From Sphingobacterium faecium (lineage in GTDB: Bacteria; Bacteroidota; Bacteroidia; Sphingobacteriales; Sphingobacteriaceae): a stretch of 64,000 nucleotides of DNA. The translations under genes and the position numbers were made by a program. Position 1 is the stretch's first letter; each line of letters begins with the position of its first letter. The stretch spans positions 434,001-498,000 of the forward strand of contig NZ_QBKH01000004.1 in NCBI RefSeq assembly GCF_003054045.1. Direction: 5' to 3'. The notes under the pieces are model-generated. The model was not told where the DNA came from. It ran no database searches and worked only from the letters and a program-made list of their open reading frames with translations. Below are positions 27,631 through 37,152 of the stretch, piece by piece.

Positions 27631-30600
27631 CTAGCTATTAGCGCCATGGCAGTTTTTGTATTTCTTTCCTGAACCACAAGGACAATCATCATTGCGGCCA
27701 ATTGCATTTTCATTACGAATAGGCTGTGTAGGTCCTAGGTCGCGTGTATCTACATCTTCAGCACTTACGCCTATTGGAGATTCTAATTCTGCTTTTGTCG
27801 CTTTCACCTGAACAGGAGGTGCCTGTACCAAACGCTCAGGGACACTTTGCATATTTTGTCCCGGAATCTCTCCTTTAAAAATAAAGCTGACGATATCCTT
27901 ATTCATCACCGCTAACATCGATTTAAATAAGTTAAATGCCTCCATTTTATAGATAATGATCGGATCCTTTTGCTCGTAAACAGCATTTTGAACAGATTGT
28001 TTCAAGTCATCCATTTCACGTAAATGCTCTTTCCATGCTTCATCAATTAAAGCTAAAACAATTCCTTTTTCAAATGATTTGAAAACTTCTCTTCCGCCAG
28101 TTTCAATTGCTTTCTTCAAGTTTGTAGCAACTTGGATGCCACGAAGACCATCAGAGAAAGGAATAACAACATTTTCAACAACATTACCACGTTCTTCAAA
28201 CACATTTTGCAAGACAGGCATCGTATGAGCCGCTACCGTGTTTAATTTAGTATGATATGCATTAATGATCTGCTCAAACAAACGATCGGTCAATGCTTCA
28301 ATCTTTAAGTTGGTAAACTCCTCTTCCGAAATCTCTGGATTGACAGCAAACACACGGATCACCTCAATTTGAAAATCTTCATAAGAACCACCCTCTTTAC
28401 CATCAACCACGATTTCTTCCACAACATCAAAAATCATGTTGTTCAAATCTACATCTAGACGTTCTCCGAATAAAGCATTTTTACGTTTTGTATAGATAAC
28501 CGTACGTTGTGAGTTCATCACATCATCATACTCCAAAAGACGCTTACGAATACCAAAGTTGTTTTCTTCCACTTTACGTTGTGCACGTTCGATTGATTTG
28601 GTCAGCATGCTGTGTTGCATCACTTCACCTTCTTCAACTCCCATCTTAACCATGATGTTAGAGATACGCTCCGAAGCAAATAGACGCATCAAGTTATCTT
28701 CCAATGAAACGAAGAATTGCGATGATCCTGGATCCCCTTGACGACCAGCACGACCACGTAACTGACGGTCAACACGACGTGACTCGTGACGTTCTGTACC
28801 GATGATCGCTAGACCACCAGCAGCTTTAACTTCGTCCGTTAACTTAATATCCGTTCCACGACCAGCCATGTTTGTTGCAATCGTTACTTGACCAGGTTGA
28901 CCTGCTTCAGCAACAATATCAGCTTCTTTCTGGTGTAGTTTTGCGTTTAATACATTATGTTTAACCTTACGCAACTGAAGCATTCGGCTCAATAATTCGG
29001 AAATCTCTACAGAAGTTGTACCCACCAACACAGGTCTTCCTGCTTCGGTCAATTTTTGAATTTCTTCTGCAACAGCATTGTATTTTTCACGAGCAGTACG
29101 GTAAATAAAATCTTGACGGTCATCACGTAAAGCAACGCGATTGGTCGGAATTTCGACAACGTCCAATTTATATATTTCCCAAAGCTCACCAGCCTCAGTA
29201 GAAGCTGTACCCGTCATACCTGCAAGCTTGTGGTACATCCGGAAGTAATTTTGTAAAGTAATGGTTGCATAAGTCTGTGTAGCATCTTCTACCTTCACAT
29301 TCTCTTTAGCTTCAATCGCTTGGTGCAATCCATCTGAGTAACGACGACCATCCATGATACGTCCTGTTTGCTCATCTACAATTTTGACTTTTCCTTCGTC
29401 AACAATGTACTCAACATCATTTTCAAATAAAGTATATGCTTTTAATAATTGGTTGATCGAATGAATACGCTCCGCTTTGATCGAATAATCACGTAATAAC
29501 TCCTCTTTACGAGTCGCTTTCTCTTCTAAAGGAATTTCAGCTTTTTCAATATCAGCAATTTCAGAACCGACATCTGGTAGGATAAAGAATGAAGGATCCT
29601 CTCCTGAAGCCGTGATTAATTCAATACCTTTTTCTGTTAATTCTACTTGATTGTTTTTCTCATCGATCACAAAGAATAATTCTGCATCAGCTTTAGGCAT
29701 ATTTTTATTCTGCTCTTGCATGTAGTAGTTTTCTACTTTTTGCAAAATCTGACGATGATTATCTTCACTTAAGTATTTAATTAAGGCTTTATTTTTAGGC
29801 AATCCGCGGTAAGCTCTAAATAAGGCCAAGCCACCTTTTTCTGGATCGATATCTCCAGCCTTAACCGCTTTCTTAGCTTCATTCAATACCGTGTTGATAT
29901 AGGCTTTTTGTGCATTTACCAAACGTTCGATGCGCGGTTTTAATTGGTAGAATTCATGTTGATCACCACGAGGAATAGGACCTGAAATAATCAAAGGTGT
30001 ACGAGCATCATCAATTAAAACTGAATCGACCTCATCCACCATCGCAAAATGCAGCTTACCTTGCACTAATGCTTCAGGAGTCTGCGTCATATTATCACGT
30101 AAATAATCGAAACCAAATTCGTTATTGGTACCATAGACGATATCAGAAGCATAAGCTTTACGTCTTTGTGGTGAGTTTGGTTGATGTTTATCAATACAAT
30201 CTACACTTAAACCATGGAATTCGAATAATGGTGCATTCCACTCCGAGTCACGACGTGCTAGATAATCATTGACCGTTACAATATGTACACCATTACCTGC
30301 TAATGCATTTAAATAAGTCGGTAGCGTACCTACCAAAGTCTTACCTTCACCAGTAGCCATCTGCGCAATTTTACCTTGATGTAATACAATACCACCAATT
30401 AACTGCACATCATAATGTACCATGTTCCAAGTTACCTCAGTCCCCGCTGCTAACCACACATTTTTCCATGTCGCTTGATCACCTTGGATCACTACATTTT
30501 GTTTTTGTGCAGCGATTTCTCGATCAAAATCGGTTGCTTTAACGACTAATTGTTTATTTTCTGTCAGACGTCTTGATGTTTCTTTTACCACAGCAAATGC

Positions 30601-30927
30601 TTCAGGTAAAATATCCATTAAAACTTCTTCTAATTTTTTATCACGATCTTTGGATAACTTATCCACGTTTTCATATATCGCAGTTTTCTGCGACATATCC
30701 AAGTCATCAGCATCAGCTTCTGCCTTTAGAGTAGAGATCTCGGTATCAATATCTGCTAAATATCCTTTTATTCTATTTTTGAAATCAGCCGTTTTGCCAC
30801 GCAATTCATCGTCAGTAAGTGACGAAAGCTGCTCGTATTCCGATTTGATTTTTTCTACAATTGGTTGAACTCCCTTAATATCTCGCTCGGATTTACTTCC
30901 AAATAATTTACTTAAAAATTTTAACAT
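27631..30927 (-). CDS. secA: Preprotein translocase subunit SecA
   Basis: Motor ATPase that drives secretory preproteins through SecYEG. The 1098 residues are longer than E. coli SecA (901) because of insertions in NBD1 and around the scaffold, which is normal in Bacteroidota. Seen: the N-terminal DEAD-type Walker A in MATGEGKTLVG, Walker B VDEVDSVLIDDARTPL, the second RecA domain with GTTSVEISELL and IATNMAGRGTDI, and the C-terminal zinc-binding tail CPCGSGKKYKNCHG. It is transcribed with the downstream SPOR gene; a -7 box candidate (CAAATTTA on plus) is at 31011-31018. Confidence 0.98.
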   Translation of the reverse strand: MLKFLSKLFGSKSERDIKGVQPIVEKIKSEYEQLSSLTDDELRGKTADFKNRIKGYLADIDTEISTLKAEADADDLDMSQKTAIYENVDKLSKDRDKKLEEVLMDILPEAFAVVKETSRRLTENKQLVVKATDFDREIAAQKQNVVIQGDQATWKNVWLAAGTEVTWNMVHYDVQLIGGIVLHQGKIAQMATGEGKTLVGTLPTYLNALAGNGVHIVTVNDYLARRDSEWNAPLFEFHGLSVDCIDKHQPNSPQRRKAYASDIVYGTNNEFGFDYLRDNMTQTPEALVQGKLHFAMVDEVDSVLIDDARTPLIISGPIPRGDQHEFYQLKPRIERLVNAQKAYINTVLNEAKKAVKAGDIDPEKGGLALFRAYRGLPKNKALIKYLSEDNHRQILQKVENYYMQEQNKNMPKADAELFFVIDEKNNQVELTEKGIELITASGEDPSFFILPDVGSEIADIEKAEIPLEEKATRKEELLRDYSIKAERIHSINQLLKAYTLFENDVEYIVDEGKVKIVDEQTGRIMDGRRYSDGLHQAIEAKENVKVEDATQTYATITLQNYFRMYHKLAGMTGTASTEAGELWEIYKLDVVEIPTNRVALRDDRQDFIYRTAREKYNAVAEEIQKLTEAGRPVLVGTTSVEISELLSRMLQLRKVKHNVLNAKLHQKEADIVAEAGQPGQVTIATNMAGRGTDIKLTDEVKAAGGLAIIGTERHESRRVDRQLRGRAGRQGDPGSSQFFVSLEDNLMRLFASERISNIMVKMGVEEGEVMQHSMLTKSIERAQRKVEENNFGIRKRLLEYDDVMNSQRTVIYTKRKNALFGERLDVDLNNMIFDVVEEIVVDGKEGGSYEDFQIEVIRVFAVNPEISEEEFTNLKIEALTDRLFEQIINAYHTKLNTVAAHTMPVLQNVFEERGNVVENVVIPFSDGLRGIQVATNLKKAIETGGREVFKSFEKGIVLALIDEAWKEHLREMDDLKQSVQNAVYEQKDPIIIYKMEAFNLFKSMLAVMNKDIVSFIFKGEIPGQNMQSVPERLVQAPPVQVKATKAELESPIGVSAEDVDTRDLGPTQPIRNENAIGRNDDCPCGSGKKYKNCHGANS

Positions 30928-31010
30928 AATATTCTTTTCTATCTCAATTTATGACTTTCATTCAATAATGACTCCAAACTAAAATTGCAGACAAATTGAC
31001 ACTAATCGGG

Positions 31011-31018
31011 CAAATTTA
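31011..31018 (-). promoter_or_regulatory. Candidate secA -7 box
   Basis: Read on minus this is TAAATTTG, about 84 bases before the secA start codon, with no clear -33 TTG. A 17-base near-palindrome (arms 31023-31030 and 31032-31039 around one C) lies just upstream of the box and could be an operator. Confidence 0.4.
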
Positions 31019-31068
31019 GTTATTAGATATCATATCTAACATACGATATCTATATTTTTTACTCTTTT

Positions 31069-31941
31069 TTATGACAAAAATAAATTCTTGTCCGTTTTCG
31101 GGATAAAGCCCATATCCTGAGCCTTATTAAACATGATTTCAATTGCTGAACGTCCTTCTTTTCCAAGCGATACAGAATACTTATTGACATAAAGATCGAT
31201 ATGTTTATACATTACTTCAATACTCATCTCCTGCGCATGTGACTTTATAAACTCCAGACCTGATGTAGGATTAGCAAAAGCATATTCCACACTTGCTCGT
31301 AAAATACGATTCAGTTTTTCCTTAATATCGCCAGGAATACTTCTTTTCACTACAATACCGCCCAATGGAATAGGACAATTTGTCGTTTTCTCCCAATAAT
31401 CTCCCAAATCAACCACTTTAAAAAGTCCCTTTTCTTGATAGGTGAACCGGTTTTCATGAATAATTAAGCCCAAATCGATATCACCAGCCAACAAAGCTCC
31501 TTCGATCTCTGAAAAGACAAGCTCTTTTTTATTCTTCAATTCGGGAAAAGCCAATCCTAATAAAAAATTAGCAGTCGTATACTTACCGGGATAGCCAACA
31601 CTCAATTGTTGCAATGCAGTCGTAAGTGAGGCCTGAGCAGATAATTTGTCTTGAAGTTCTTTAGCCAAATGTTCATCTTTGGTAATTAACATCGGTCCAA
31701 CTCCAAAGCCTAATGCGCTACCGGCATCCAAAAGCTCATAATCCTCTACTGCGTAGGCAAAAGCATGGTAACTCAATTTCGTTATGGCTAAGTCGCCCTT
31801 AAAAGCTCTTAGATTTAATGTTTCGACATCTTCATAAACAATGTCAAATTCTAATCCTTCTGTATCTATTTTATGATGAATAAGTGCATCAAAAATGAAG
31901 GTATCATTAGGACAGGGGGAAAAACCCAATGTCAATTTCAT
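31069..31941 (-). CDS. mqnD: 1,4-dihydroxy-6-naphthoate synthase (MqnD)
   Basis: Enzyme of the futalosine menaquinone pathway that converts cyclic dehypoxanthine futalosine to 1,4-dihydroxy-6-naphthoate. The 290-residue periplasmic-binding-protein-like fold without a signal peptide, the start KLTLGFSPCPNDTFIFDAL and the later GSALGFGVGPMLI and GGIVVKRSIP motifs are diagnostic. Presence of MqnD indicates the futalosine route rather than the classic Men pathway. It overlaps the upstream small membrane gene by 4 bases (ATGA). Confidence 0.93.
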   Translation of the reverse strand: MKLTLGFSPCPNDTFIFDALIHHKIDTEGLEFDIVYEDVETLNLRAFKGDLAITKLSYHAFAYAVEDYELLDAGSALGFGVGPMLITKDEHLAKELQDKLSAQASLTTALQQLSVGYPGKYTTANFLLGLAFPELKNKKELVFSEIEGALLAGDIDLGLIIHENRFTYQEKGLFKVVDLGDYWEKTTNCPIPLGGIVVKRSIPGDIKEKLNRILRASVEYAFANPTSGLEFIKSHAQEMSIEVMYKHIDLYVNKYSVSLGKEGRSAIEIMFNKAQDMGFIPKTDKNLFLS

Positions 31942-32198
31942 ATGGATAATTTATGTGTGAGTATATAAAGTATTGTCGCTATACAAGTTGCAGCCAATAC
32001 TCCTTTTGCTAAGGCTTCTTTCTCTCCTTTGAATAAAAAACGTATCGCCAATAAGTTGATAAATACCGCAACAGCATATATTAACATCGGCTTTTCAGCA
32101 ATCGTTTTCTCAAAAAGTGTGGTATAAGTAGAAATTAAATAAGCGATTAAGGGTGCAATAGCACCCAATAGAATCCCTATGCCTAATTTTTTTTTCAT
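31938..32198 (-). CDS. Small membrane protein in the surE-mqnD operon
   Basis: An 86-residue protein with three hydrophobic helices (roughly residues 5-25, 38-52 and 63-82). It is wedged between surE (1 base upstream gap) and mqnD (4-base overlap), so it is certainly in one operon with them. No domain recognised; its role beside a menaquinone enzyme is unknown. Confidence 0.7.
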   Translation of the reverse strand: MKKKLGIGILLGAIAPLIAYLISTYTTLFEKTIAEKPMLIYAVAVFINLLAIRFLFKGEKEALAKGVLAATCIATILYILTHKLSI

Positions 32199-32199
32199 A

Positions 32200-32970
32200 T
32201 TAACTATCGAATGCCCAAGAATTTAATTGAGGGATGACGTGGTGAGCGGTCATATCAAACTGCGTTGGAACTATAGCTACATATCCTTTACTTAAGGCGT
32301 ATGAATCTGTATCCTCGCCCCGATCTTCCAACTCAAATCTACCTGTCATCCAATAATAATCGCGATCTCTAGGATCGACACGCTCATCAAACTCTTCGAC
32401 ATAATGTCCACCTGCCTGACGACAGATTTTAATTCCTTTGGCTTCATCTTTAGGAAAATTGACATTTAATAAAGATCCTTTAGGAAGACCATTTGCCAGT
32501 ACTTGTTTGGTAATCGAAAGGAGATAAGGTCTACAATGTGAAAAATCAGCATCGTAATCAAAATTATCCAAAGAAAATCCAATGGATGGAATTCCTTCAA
32601 TCGCTCCCTCAACCGCAGCAGACATCGTACCCGAATATAATACATTGATGGAATGGTTTAATCCATGATTGATACCGGAGACACATACATCTGGTTTACG
32701 ACCTTTAAATATCTTATTCACGGCGAGTTTAACACAATCGACCGGAGTTCCTGAACATTTATACATCTCAACACCATCATACAAGTCAATACGATCTAAA
32801 CGCAAAGGTCGACCGATCGTAATGGCATGCCCCATACCCGATTGTGGACTATCAGGAGCGACGACAACCACATGTCCGATTTTTTGCATCTCTTCAATCA
32901 AAACTTTGATACCTGGCGCAGTAATGCCGTCATCATTCACGACCAGTATGGTTGGTTTTTTCTTTGTCAT
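32200..32970 (-). CDS. surE: 5'/3'-nucleotidase SurE
   Basis: Divalent-metal-dependent nucleoside monophosphatase (stationary-phase survival protein). The 256 residues show the metal-binding VNDDGITAPGI at the start, the SGMGHAITIGRPL loop and CSGTPVDCVKLAV, typical of SurE. It is the first gene of surE - small membrane protein - mqnD. A hairpin with flanking T-rich runs lies 26 bases upstream (32996-33025), an unusual position for a terminator. Confidence 0.96.
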   Translation of the reverse strand: MTKKKPTILVVNDDGITAPGIKVLIEEMQKIGHVVVVAPDSPQSGMGHAITIGRPLRLDRIDLYDGVEMYKCSGTPVDCVKLAVNKIFKGRKPDVCVSGINHGLNHSINVLYSGTMSAAVEGAIEGIPSIGFSLDNFDYDADFSHCRPYLLSITKQVLANGLPKGSLLNVNFPKDEAKGIKICRQAGGHYVEEFDERVDPRDRDYYWMTGRFELEDRGEDTDSYALSKGYVAIVPTQFDMTAHHVIPQLNSWAFDS

Positions 32971-32995
32971 GACGCTAATTTAGGAAGAAAAAAAG

Positions 32996-33025
32996 AAAAG
33001 CATTGGTTTTTAAGACAATGCTTTT
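32996..33025. terminator. Orphan terminator-like hairpin
   Basis: Perfect 10-base arms (32996-33005 and 33016-33025) around a 10-base loop, flanked by A-rich and T-rich tracts on both sides. It lies between two divergent genes, so no annotated gene ends here; it could end a small RNA or attenuate surE. Confidence 0.55.
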
Positions 33026-33161
33026 TCTTTTTATACATTAAAAAGACCTAAGCTCATTTTTTATTAAGGCTAACTGAAGGAGAGATAGGAAGCAGATTAG
33101 ATATTAAGCCTGATTTTCAACAGATGTAAGCTAGATTTAGTACAGCATTTCTATAGCTTTA

Positions 33162-33205
33162 CCTATAGGAACCCTATAGAAACCCTCTAGTATACCTCTA
33201 TTAAA
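33162..33205. repeat. Tandem 11-bp repeat, four units
   Basis: Four consecutive 11-base units starting CCTATAG or CCTCTA (33162, 33173, 33184, 33195), the first two sharing 9 of 11 bases and the later ones diverging. A further CTATAG precedes them at 33151. The period is close to one DNA helical turn, so the units would face the same side of the helix. Confidence 0.6.
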
Positions 33206-33367
33206 GCTTAATGATATATTAATATAATAATAATCTGAATACAATCTTATTCGTATAGTTCCTGAATCAAAAACAGGCAGATTTTTTATGATTAAAATCC
33301 CAAAAAAGCAACAAGTAAATTTCTGTTTTCAGTAACTTCGTCCGTTCATCCTGTTTTCCAATTCAAA

Positions 33368-34279
33368 ATGGTCAATTTTATCCTTATCATATTCTGCATA
33401 TGCACCGGAATGCTGTTTAAGCATTTCAAACTCATTCCTGAAAATGCCTCTAAAAGCATCAATATTTGGGTATTGTACATCGCCTTGCCTGCAGTATCTT
33501 TTAAATATATTCCACAGATCAGTTGGAGCACTCAACTGATATTTCCGGTGTTATCTCCGATAATAGTTGTTGCAGGAAGTTGGATATTTATGGAATTGTA
33601 TTGTCGTTATAAAGGCTATAGCCAACGTTCTCGGAGTACCTTAGAATTATCTTCAGCGTATAGTAACACCTCTTTTATTGGGTTTCCATTGATCATTGCT
33701 TATTACGGGGAGCAAAACCTCAGCATTGCTATTATTTGTGATCAGGTCAATTTTATGCTTTTATCTACCGTAGGAATTATCTGTGCCATCAAAGGAGACC
33801 GCAGCAATAATGGAGGAATTAAAGTAAGTGCTTTATTAAAAAGGCTTGTCACATTTCCTCCTTTTATAGCGTGTATTCTCGCTCTTGTACTATCGCCATA
33901 CGTTGACTTGAGTATAAGCGAACCTTTCTTTGATAAAATTGCACCCACAGTTGCACCCTTAGCCTTATTCTCTGTCGGTCTACAACTCCAGTTTAAGGGA
34001 ATCAAACGGGAGATCTCCCAGATCTCCATGACGTTATTATATAAATTAATGTTGGCTCCTGCGCTGGTACTGCTAGCTGCTCTGTCGCTGGGTATTAAAG
34101 GAGACATCGCTCGCGTTAGTATCATGGAGGCAGCAATGCCTACCTTAATTACAGCAAGTATGGTCGTACAACAATTCAGATTAAACACCAAGCTAATCAA
34201 CTTGATTATTGGCTTGGGAATTATCCTAAGTTTGTTTACAACTGCCCTCTGGTCTTATATCATTTCTATTTTCATTTAA
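33368..34279 (+). CDS. AEC family (auxin efflux carrier-like) transporter
   Basis: A 303-residue integral inner-membrane protein with about ten hydrophobic segments, arranged as in AEC transporters with two inverted five-helix halves; the pattern SSAYSNTSFIGFPLI in the first half and MEAAMPTLITASMV in the second are typical. Bacterial members export or exchange small carboxylates (for example malate). The substrate cannot be deduced. It precedes the uronate cassette by 87 bases on the same strand, so a link with uronate metabolism is possible but unproven. Confidence 0.88.
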   Translation: MVNFILIIFCICTGMLFKHFKLIPENASKSINIWVLYIALPAVSFKYIPQISWSTQLIFPVLSPIIVVAGSWIFMELYCRYKGYSQRSRSTLELSSAYSNTSFIGFPLIIAYYGEQNLSIAIICDQVNFMLLSTVGIICAIKGDRSNNGGIKVSALLKRLVTFPPFIACILALVLSPYVDLSISEPFFDKIAPTVAPLALFSVGLQLQFKGIKREISQISMTLLYKLMLAPALVLLAALSLGIKGDIARVSIMEAAMPTLITASMVVQQFRLNTKLINLIIGLGIILSLFTTALWSYIISIFI

Positions 34280-34366
34280 ATTTTTCCGATATCGATTGCG
34301 AAGATTATTGTGGCTTATGATCTATTAATGTCTTATTTTTAACATATTTCTTAAATACGCTAAAAT

Positions 34367-35212
34367 ATGAAAACGAATTATGAGTCGCGCTACGCAATTA
34401 GCCCTAATGAATGTAAAACACTTGACACCAAGTCTTTAAGAGAGAACTTTTTAATTGAAAATATTTTTGAAGCAGACCAGATCCATTTTACCTATTCACA
34501 CTATGATCGTTACATGGCAGGAGGCGCCATGCCTATTGCTGAGAAACTAAAATTGGAAACGATACCTGCCCTATTGAAAGAGCCCTATTTCCTCAGCAGA
34601 AGAGAATTGGGGATCATCAATGTTGGAGCAGCTGGGCAAGTTGAAGTCGATGGAACCATCTACGATCTAGCGAATAAAGAAGCTTTATATATCGGTAAAG
34701 GAGTTGAAGAGGTGTATTTCAGTAGCAAAGATGCATCAAATCCTGCAAAATTTTACCTGAATTCAACACCTGCTCATCATGCTTTTCCGACGAAAAAAGT
34801 GACAAAAGAATTGGCGAATAAAATCGAGCTTGGCACTCTCGAAACAGCAAACCATAGAACAATCAACCAAATGCTTTTGAATAAGATTGTCGATACCTGT
34901 CAGCTGCAAATGGGAATGACAGAGCTCAAGCCAGGTTCTGTTTGGAATACGATGCCCGCTCATACGCATGACCGTCGTATGGAAGTTTACTTTTATTTTG
35001 AAGTTCCAGAAGGTCAAGCAGTCGCCCACTTTATGGGACCAGTAGAGGAGACCCGTCATATTTGGATGAAAAATGAAGAAGCTGTCATTTCTCCCCCTTG
35101 GTCTATACACTCAGGAGCTGGAACGAGTAATTATACGTTTATCTGGGGTATGGCGGGAGAAAATTTAGATTACGATGATATGGACAAGTCTGCAATAACT
35201 GATTTAAAATAA
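34367..35212 (+). CDS. kduI: 5-dehydro-4-deoxy-D-glucuronate isomerase
   Basis: Cupin-type zinc isomerase that converts 5-keto-4-deoxyuronate (from unsaturated uronate produced by polysaccharide lyases) to 3-deoxy-D-glycero-2,5-hexodiulosonate. The 281 residues agree with KduI; the zinc-site segment PAHTHDRRMEVYFYFEVPE is clearly visible. First gene of the kduI-DUF4861-kduD operon; 6 bases separate it from the DUF4861 gene. Cytoplasmic. Confidence 0.95.
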   Translation: MKTNYESRYAISPNECKTLDTKSLRENFLIENIFEADQIHFTYSHYDRYMAGGAMPIAEKLKLETIPALLKEPYFLSRRELGIINVGAAGQVEVDGTIYDLANKEALYIGKGVEEVYFSSKDASNPAKFYLNSTPAHHAFPTKKVTKELANKIELGTLETANHRTINQMLLNKIVDTCQLQMGMTELKPGSVWNTMPAHTHDRRMEVYFYFEVPEGQAVAHFMGPVEETRHIWMKNEEAVISPPWSIHSGAGTSNYTFIWGMAGENLDYDDMDKSAITDLK

Positions 35213-35218
35213 AAAGGA

Positions 35219-36343
35219 ATGAGATCATTACTATCAGCTGTCTGTATACTTGGGACTACATCAAGCTTATTTGCTCAAAATACTAGCTCTTTAATTATTC
35301 AGAATCCATCAACTTTCGAAAGAAAAGAAGTCATTAGCATTCCTTTCGAAAATTTTAAAAAGCATTTTGAATTAAAGGATACTATTTTCTCGATTACAGA
35401 TCAAGAATCAAAAAAACCACTCATATTCCAATTGGAAAAAAGAGGAAAATCAACACCACAAAATGTATTGATTGCTGTAGATATTGCTCCTAAAGGAAAA
35501 ATAGAACTGACAGTTTCTTCCGCTATTCCATCAAAAACAGCGAATAAAGTTTTTGCTCGCTATGTTCCCGAACGAAAAGATGATTTTGCATGGGAAAACA
35601 ATGTGGTTGCCTTCAGAGCTTATGGGAAAACATTGGAAGGTACTTCTGAAGATGCACAAGGGTTTGATTATTGGGCTAAACGTACTGATGAGTTAATTAT
35701 TGACGAATGGTATAGAACTGGGGATTATCATGCAGACCACGGTAAAGGCCTAGATTACTACTCTGTCGGTCAAACCTTAGGTGTTGGAGACATGGCTCTC
35801 TATTTTGACCAACAAATTCAATATACCAAACACTATCGCAAATATGAAATTCTTGACAACGGGCCTATACGGGCTAGCTTCAAATTAATCTATGAGCCTC
35901 AAGAAATAAGTGGTCAAAAGATTGCCATAGAAAAAGAAATCTCCATCGATGCAGAAAGTCAATTGAGCAAAATTAATGTTTATATTCATAATACGACAGC
36001 TGCCACGACACCTATTGTTATCGGTATTACTAAACGAAAAGAAGCTAATCCAACTATTGCAATTGATAAAAAAGCAAATTTCTTCGCGTATTGGGAACCA
36101 GAACAAAATGGAAACATAACCGGCACTGCCTTGGTGTTACCTCACGTTAAGAAAGATTTTATTGACACTCCAAATCAGTTTTTATGGAGCGTAAAGGCAA
36201 AAAATAATCAACCGCTGACCTATTACATGGGAGCCGCATTTAACAAGGCGGGCAAAATCACATCCATGGATGCTTGGAAAACTTATTTAAAGCAGGCATC
36301 AGAACAAATTCAAAAACCTTTAACCATTAGCTACAAAAAATAA
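35219..36343 (+). CDS. DUF4861 family exported protein
   Basis: A 374-residue protein with a signal peptide (MRSLLSAVCILGTTSSLFAQ). The rest matches the DUF4861 pattern: FARYVPERKDDFAWENN, DYWAKRTDELIIDEWY and DYHADHGKGLDYYSVG. DUF4861 genes are often seen near uronate or pectin/rhamnogalacturonan degradation genes. Here it lies between kduI and kduD and overlaps the kduD start (TAATG), which supports a role in unsaturated-uronate or oligosaccharide processing in the periplasm. The reaction is not known to me. Confidence 0.85.
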   Translation: MRSLLSAVCILGTTSSLFAQNTSSLIIQNPSTFERKEVISIPFENFKKHFELKDTIFSITDQESKKPLIFQLEKRGKSTPQNVLIAVDIAPKGKIELTVSSAIPSKTANKVFARYVPERKDDFAWENNVVAFRAYGKTLEGTSEDAQGFDYWAKRTDELIIDEWYRTGDYHADHGKGLDYYSVGQTLGVGDMALYFDQQIQYTKHYRKYEILDNGPIRASFKLIYEPQEISGQKIAIEKEISIDAESQLSKINVYIHNTTAATTPIVIGITKRKEANPTIAIDKKANFFAYWEPEQNGNITGTALVLPHVKKDFIDTPNQFLWSVKAKNNQPLTYYMGAAFNKAGKITSMDAWKTYLKQASEQIQKPLTISYKK

Positions 36344-37113
36344 TGTCTATACTACAATCATTTGATTTAACAGGTAAAGTTGCCCTGGTTACAGGGTGCA
36401 AAAGAGGAATTGGTAAAGCAATGGCTGAGGCATTAGCAGAAGCTGGTGCGGATATTATCGGTGTTTCAGCTTCGTTGGAACTTGATAACTCTGCTATTCA
36501 AAAATCGGTGGAATCTCTCGGTAGAAAATTTTACGCATACCAATGTGATTTTTCAAAGCGAAAGGATCTATACGCATTTATCACAAAGGTAAAAGAGCAA
36601 CATCCTATTATTGATATATTGGTCAACAATGCGGGCAATATCTTGCGCAAACCAGCTGCTGAGCATCCGGATGAATACTGGGATGAGATCATCGAAATCA
36701 ATCAGAATGCACCATTTATTTTGACTAGAGAAATAGGTAAAGATATGATTTCACGTGGAACAGGAAAAGTTATTTTCACCGCATCTTTACTTTCTTTTCA
36801 AGGGGGAATCAATGTGCCGGGATATGCCGCATCAAAAGGTGCAATTGCCTCAATGACAAAAGCTTTTGCCAATGAGTGGGCTTCTCTTGGTGTCAATGTT
36901 AATGCTATTGCACCAGGATACATTGCAACAGACAATACAGAAGCCTTACGAGATGATCCCGAAAGATCTGCTTCTATTTTAGGTCGTATTCCTGCTGCAA
37001 GATGGGGACAGCCTCAAGACTTCAAAGGACCTATCGTATTCTTAAGTTCTGAGGCGTCTAACTACGTACATGGAACCATACTTACCGTTGATGGTGGCTG
37101 GATGGGACGATAA
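36343..37113 (+). CDS. kduD: 2-dehydro-3-deoxy-D-gluconate 5-dehydrogenase (KduD)
   Basis: Short-chain dehydrogenase that reduces 3-deoxy-D-glycero-2,5-hexodiulosonate (product of KduI) to 2-keto-3-deoxygluconate with NAD(P)H. The 256-residue Rossmann protein has the TGCKRGIGKAMA cofactor loop, NNAGN, the catalytic YAASK motif with upstream Ser, and a C-terminal GWMGR. The pairing with kduI makes this assignment strong. Last gene of its operon. Confidence 0.94.
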   Translation: MSILQSFDLTGKVALVTGCKRGIGKAMAEALAEAGADIIGVSASLELDNSAIQKSVESLGRKFYAYQCDFSKRKDLYAFITKVKEQHPIIDILVNNAGNILRKPAAEHPDEYWDEIIEINQNAPFILTREIGKDMISRGTGKVIFTASLLSFQGGINVPGYAASKGAIASMTKAFANEWASLGVNVNAIAPGYIATDNTEALRDDPERSASILGRIPAARWGQPQDFKGPIVFLSSEASNYVHGTILTVDGGWMGR

Positions 37114-37124
37114 TAAAAATATGC

Positions 37125-37152
37125 AGAGAGGCTTTCCTCTGGTCAGTCTCTC
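37125..37152. terminator. Probable terminator between convergent genes
   Basis: Short arms AGAGAG (37125-37130) and CTCTCT (37147-37152) around a long loop, followed by ACTTTTT. It lies between the convergent kduD and FGE-like genes. A weak call. Confidence 0.45.

Larger units (their letters stand above)
32971..33367. other. Divergent intergenic region between surE and the AEC transporter
   Basis: About 400 bases with no coding gene I trust. It contains an orphan terminator-like hairpin (32996-33025) and a tandem 11-base repeat (33162-33205); the rest is AT-rich. Transcription of both flanking genes must start here. Confidence 0.5.
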
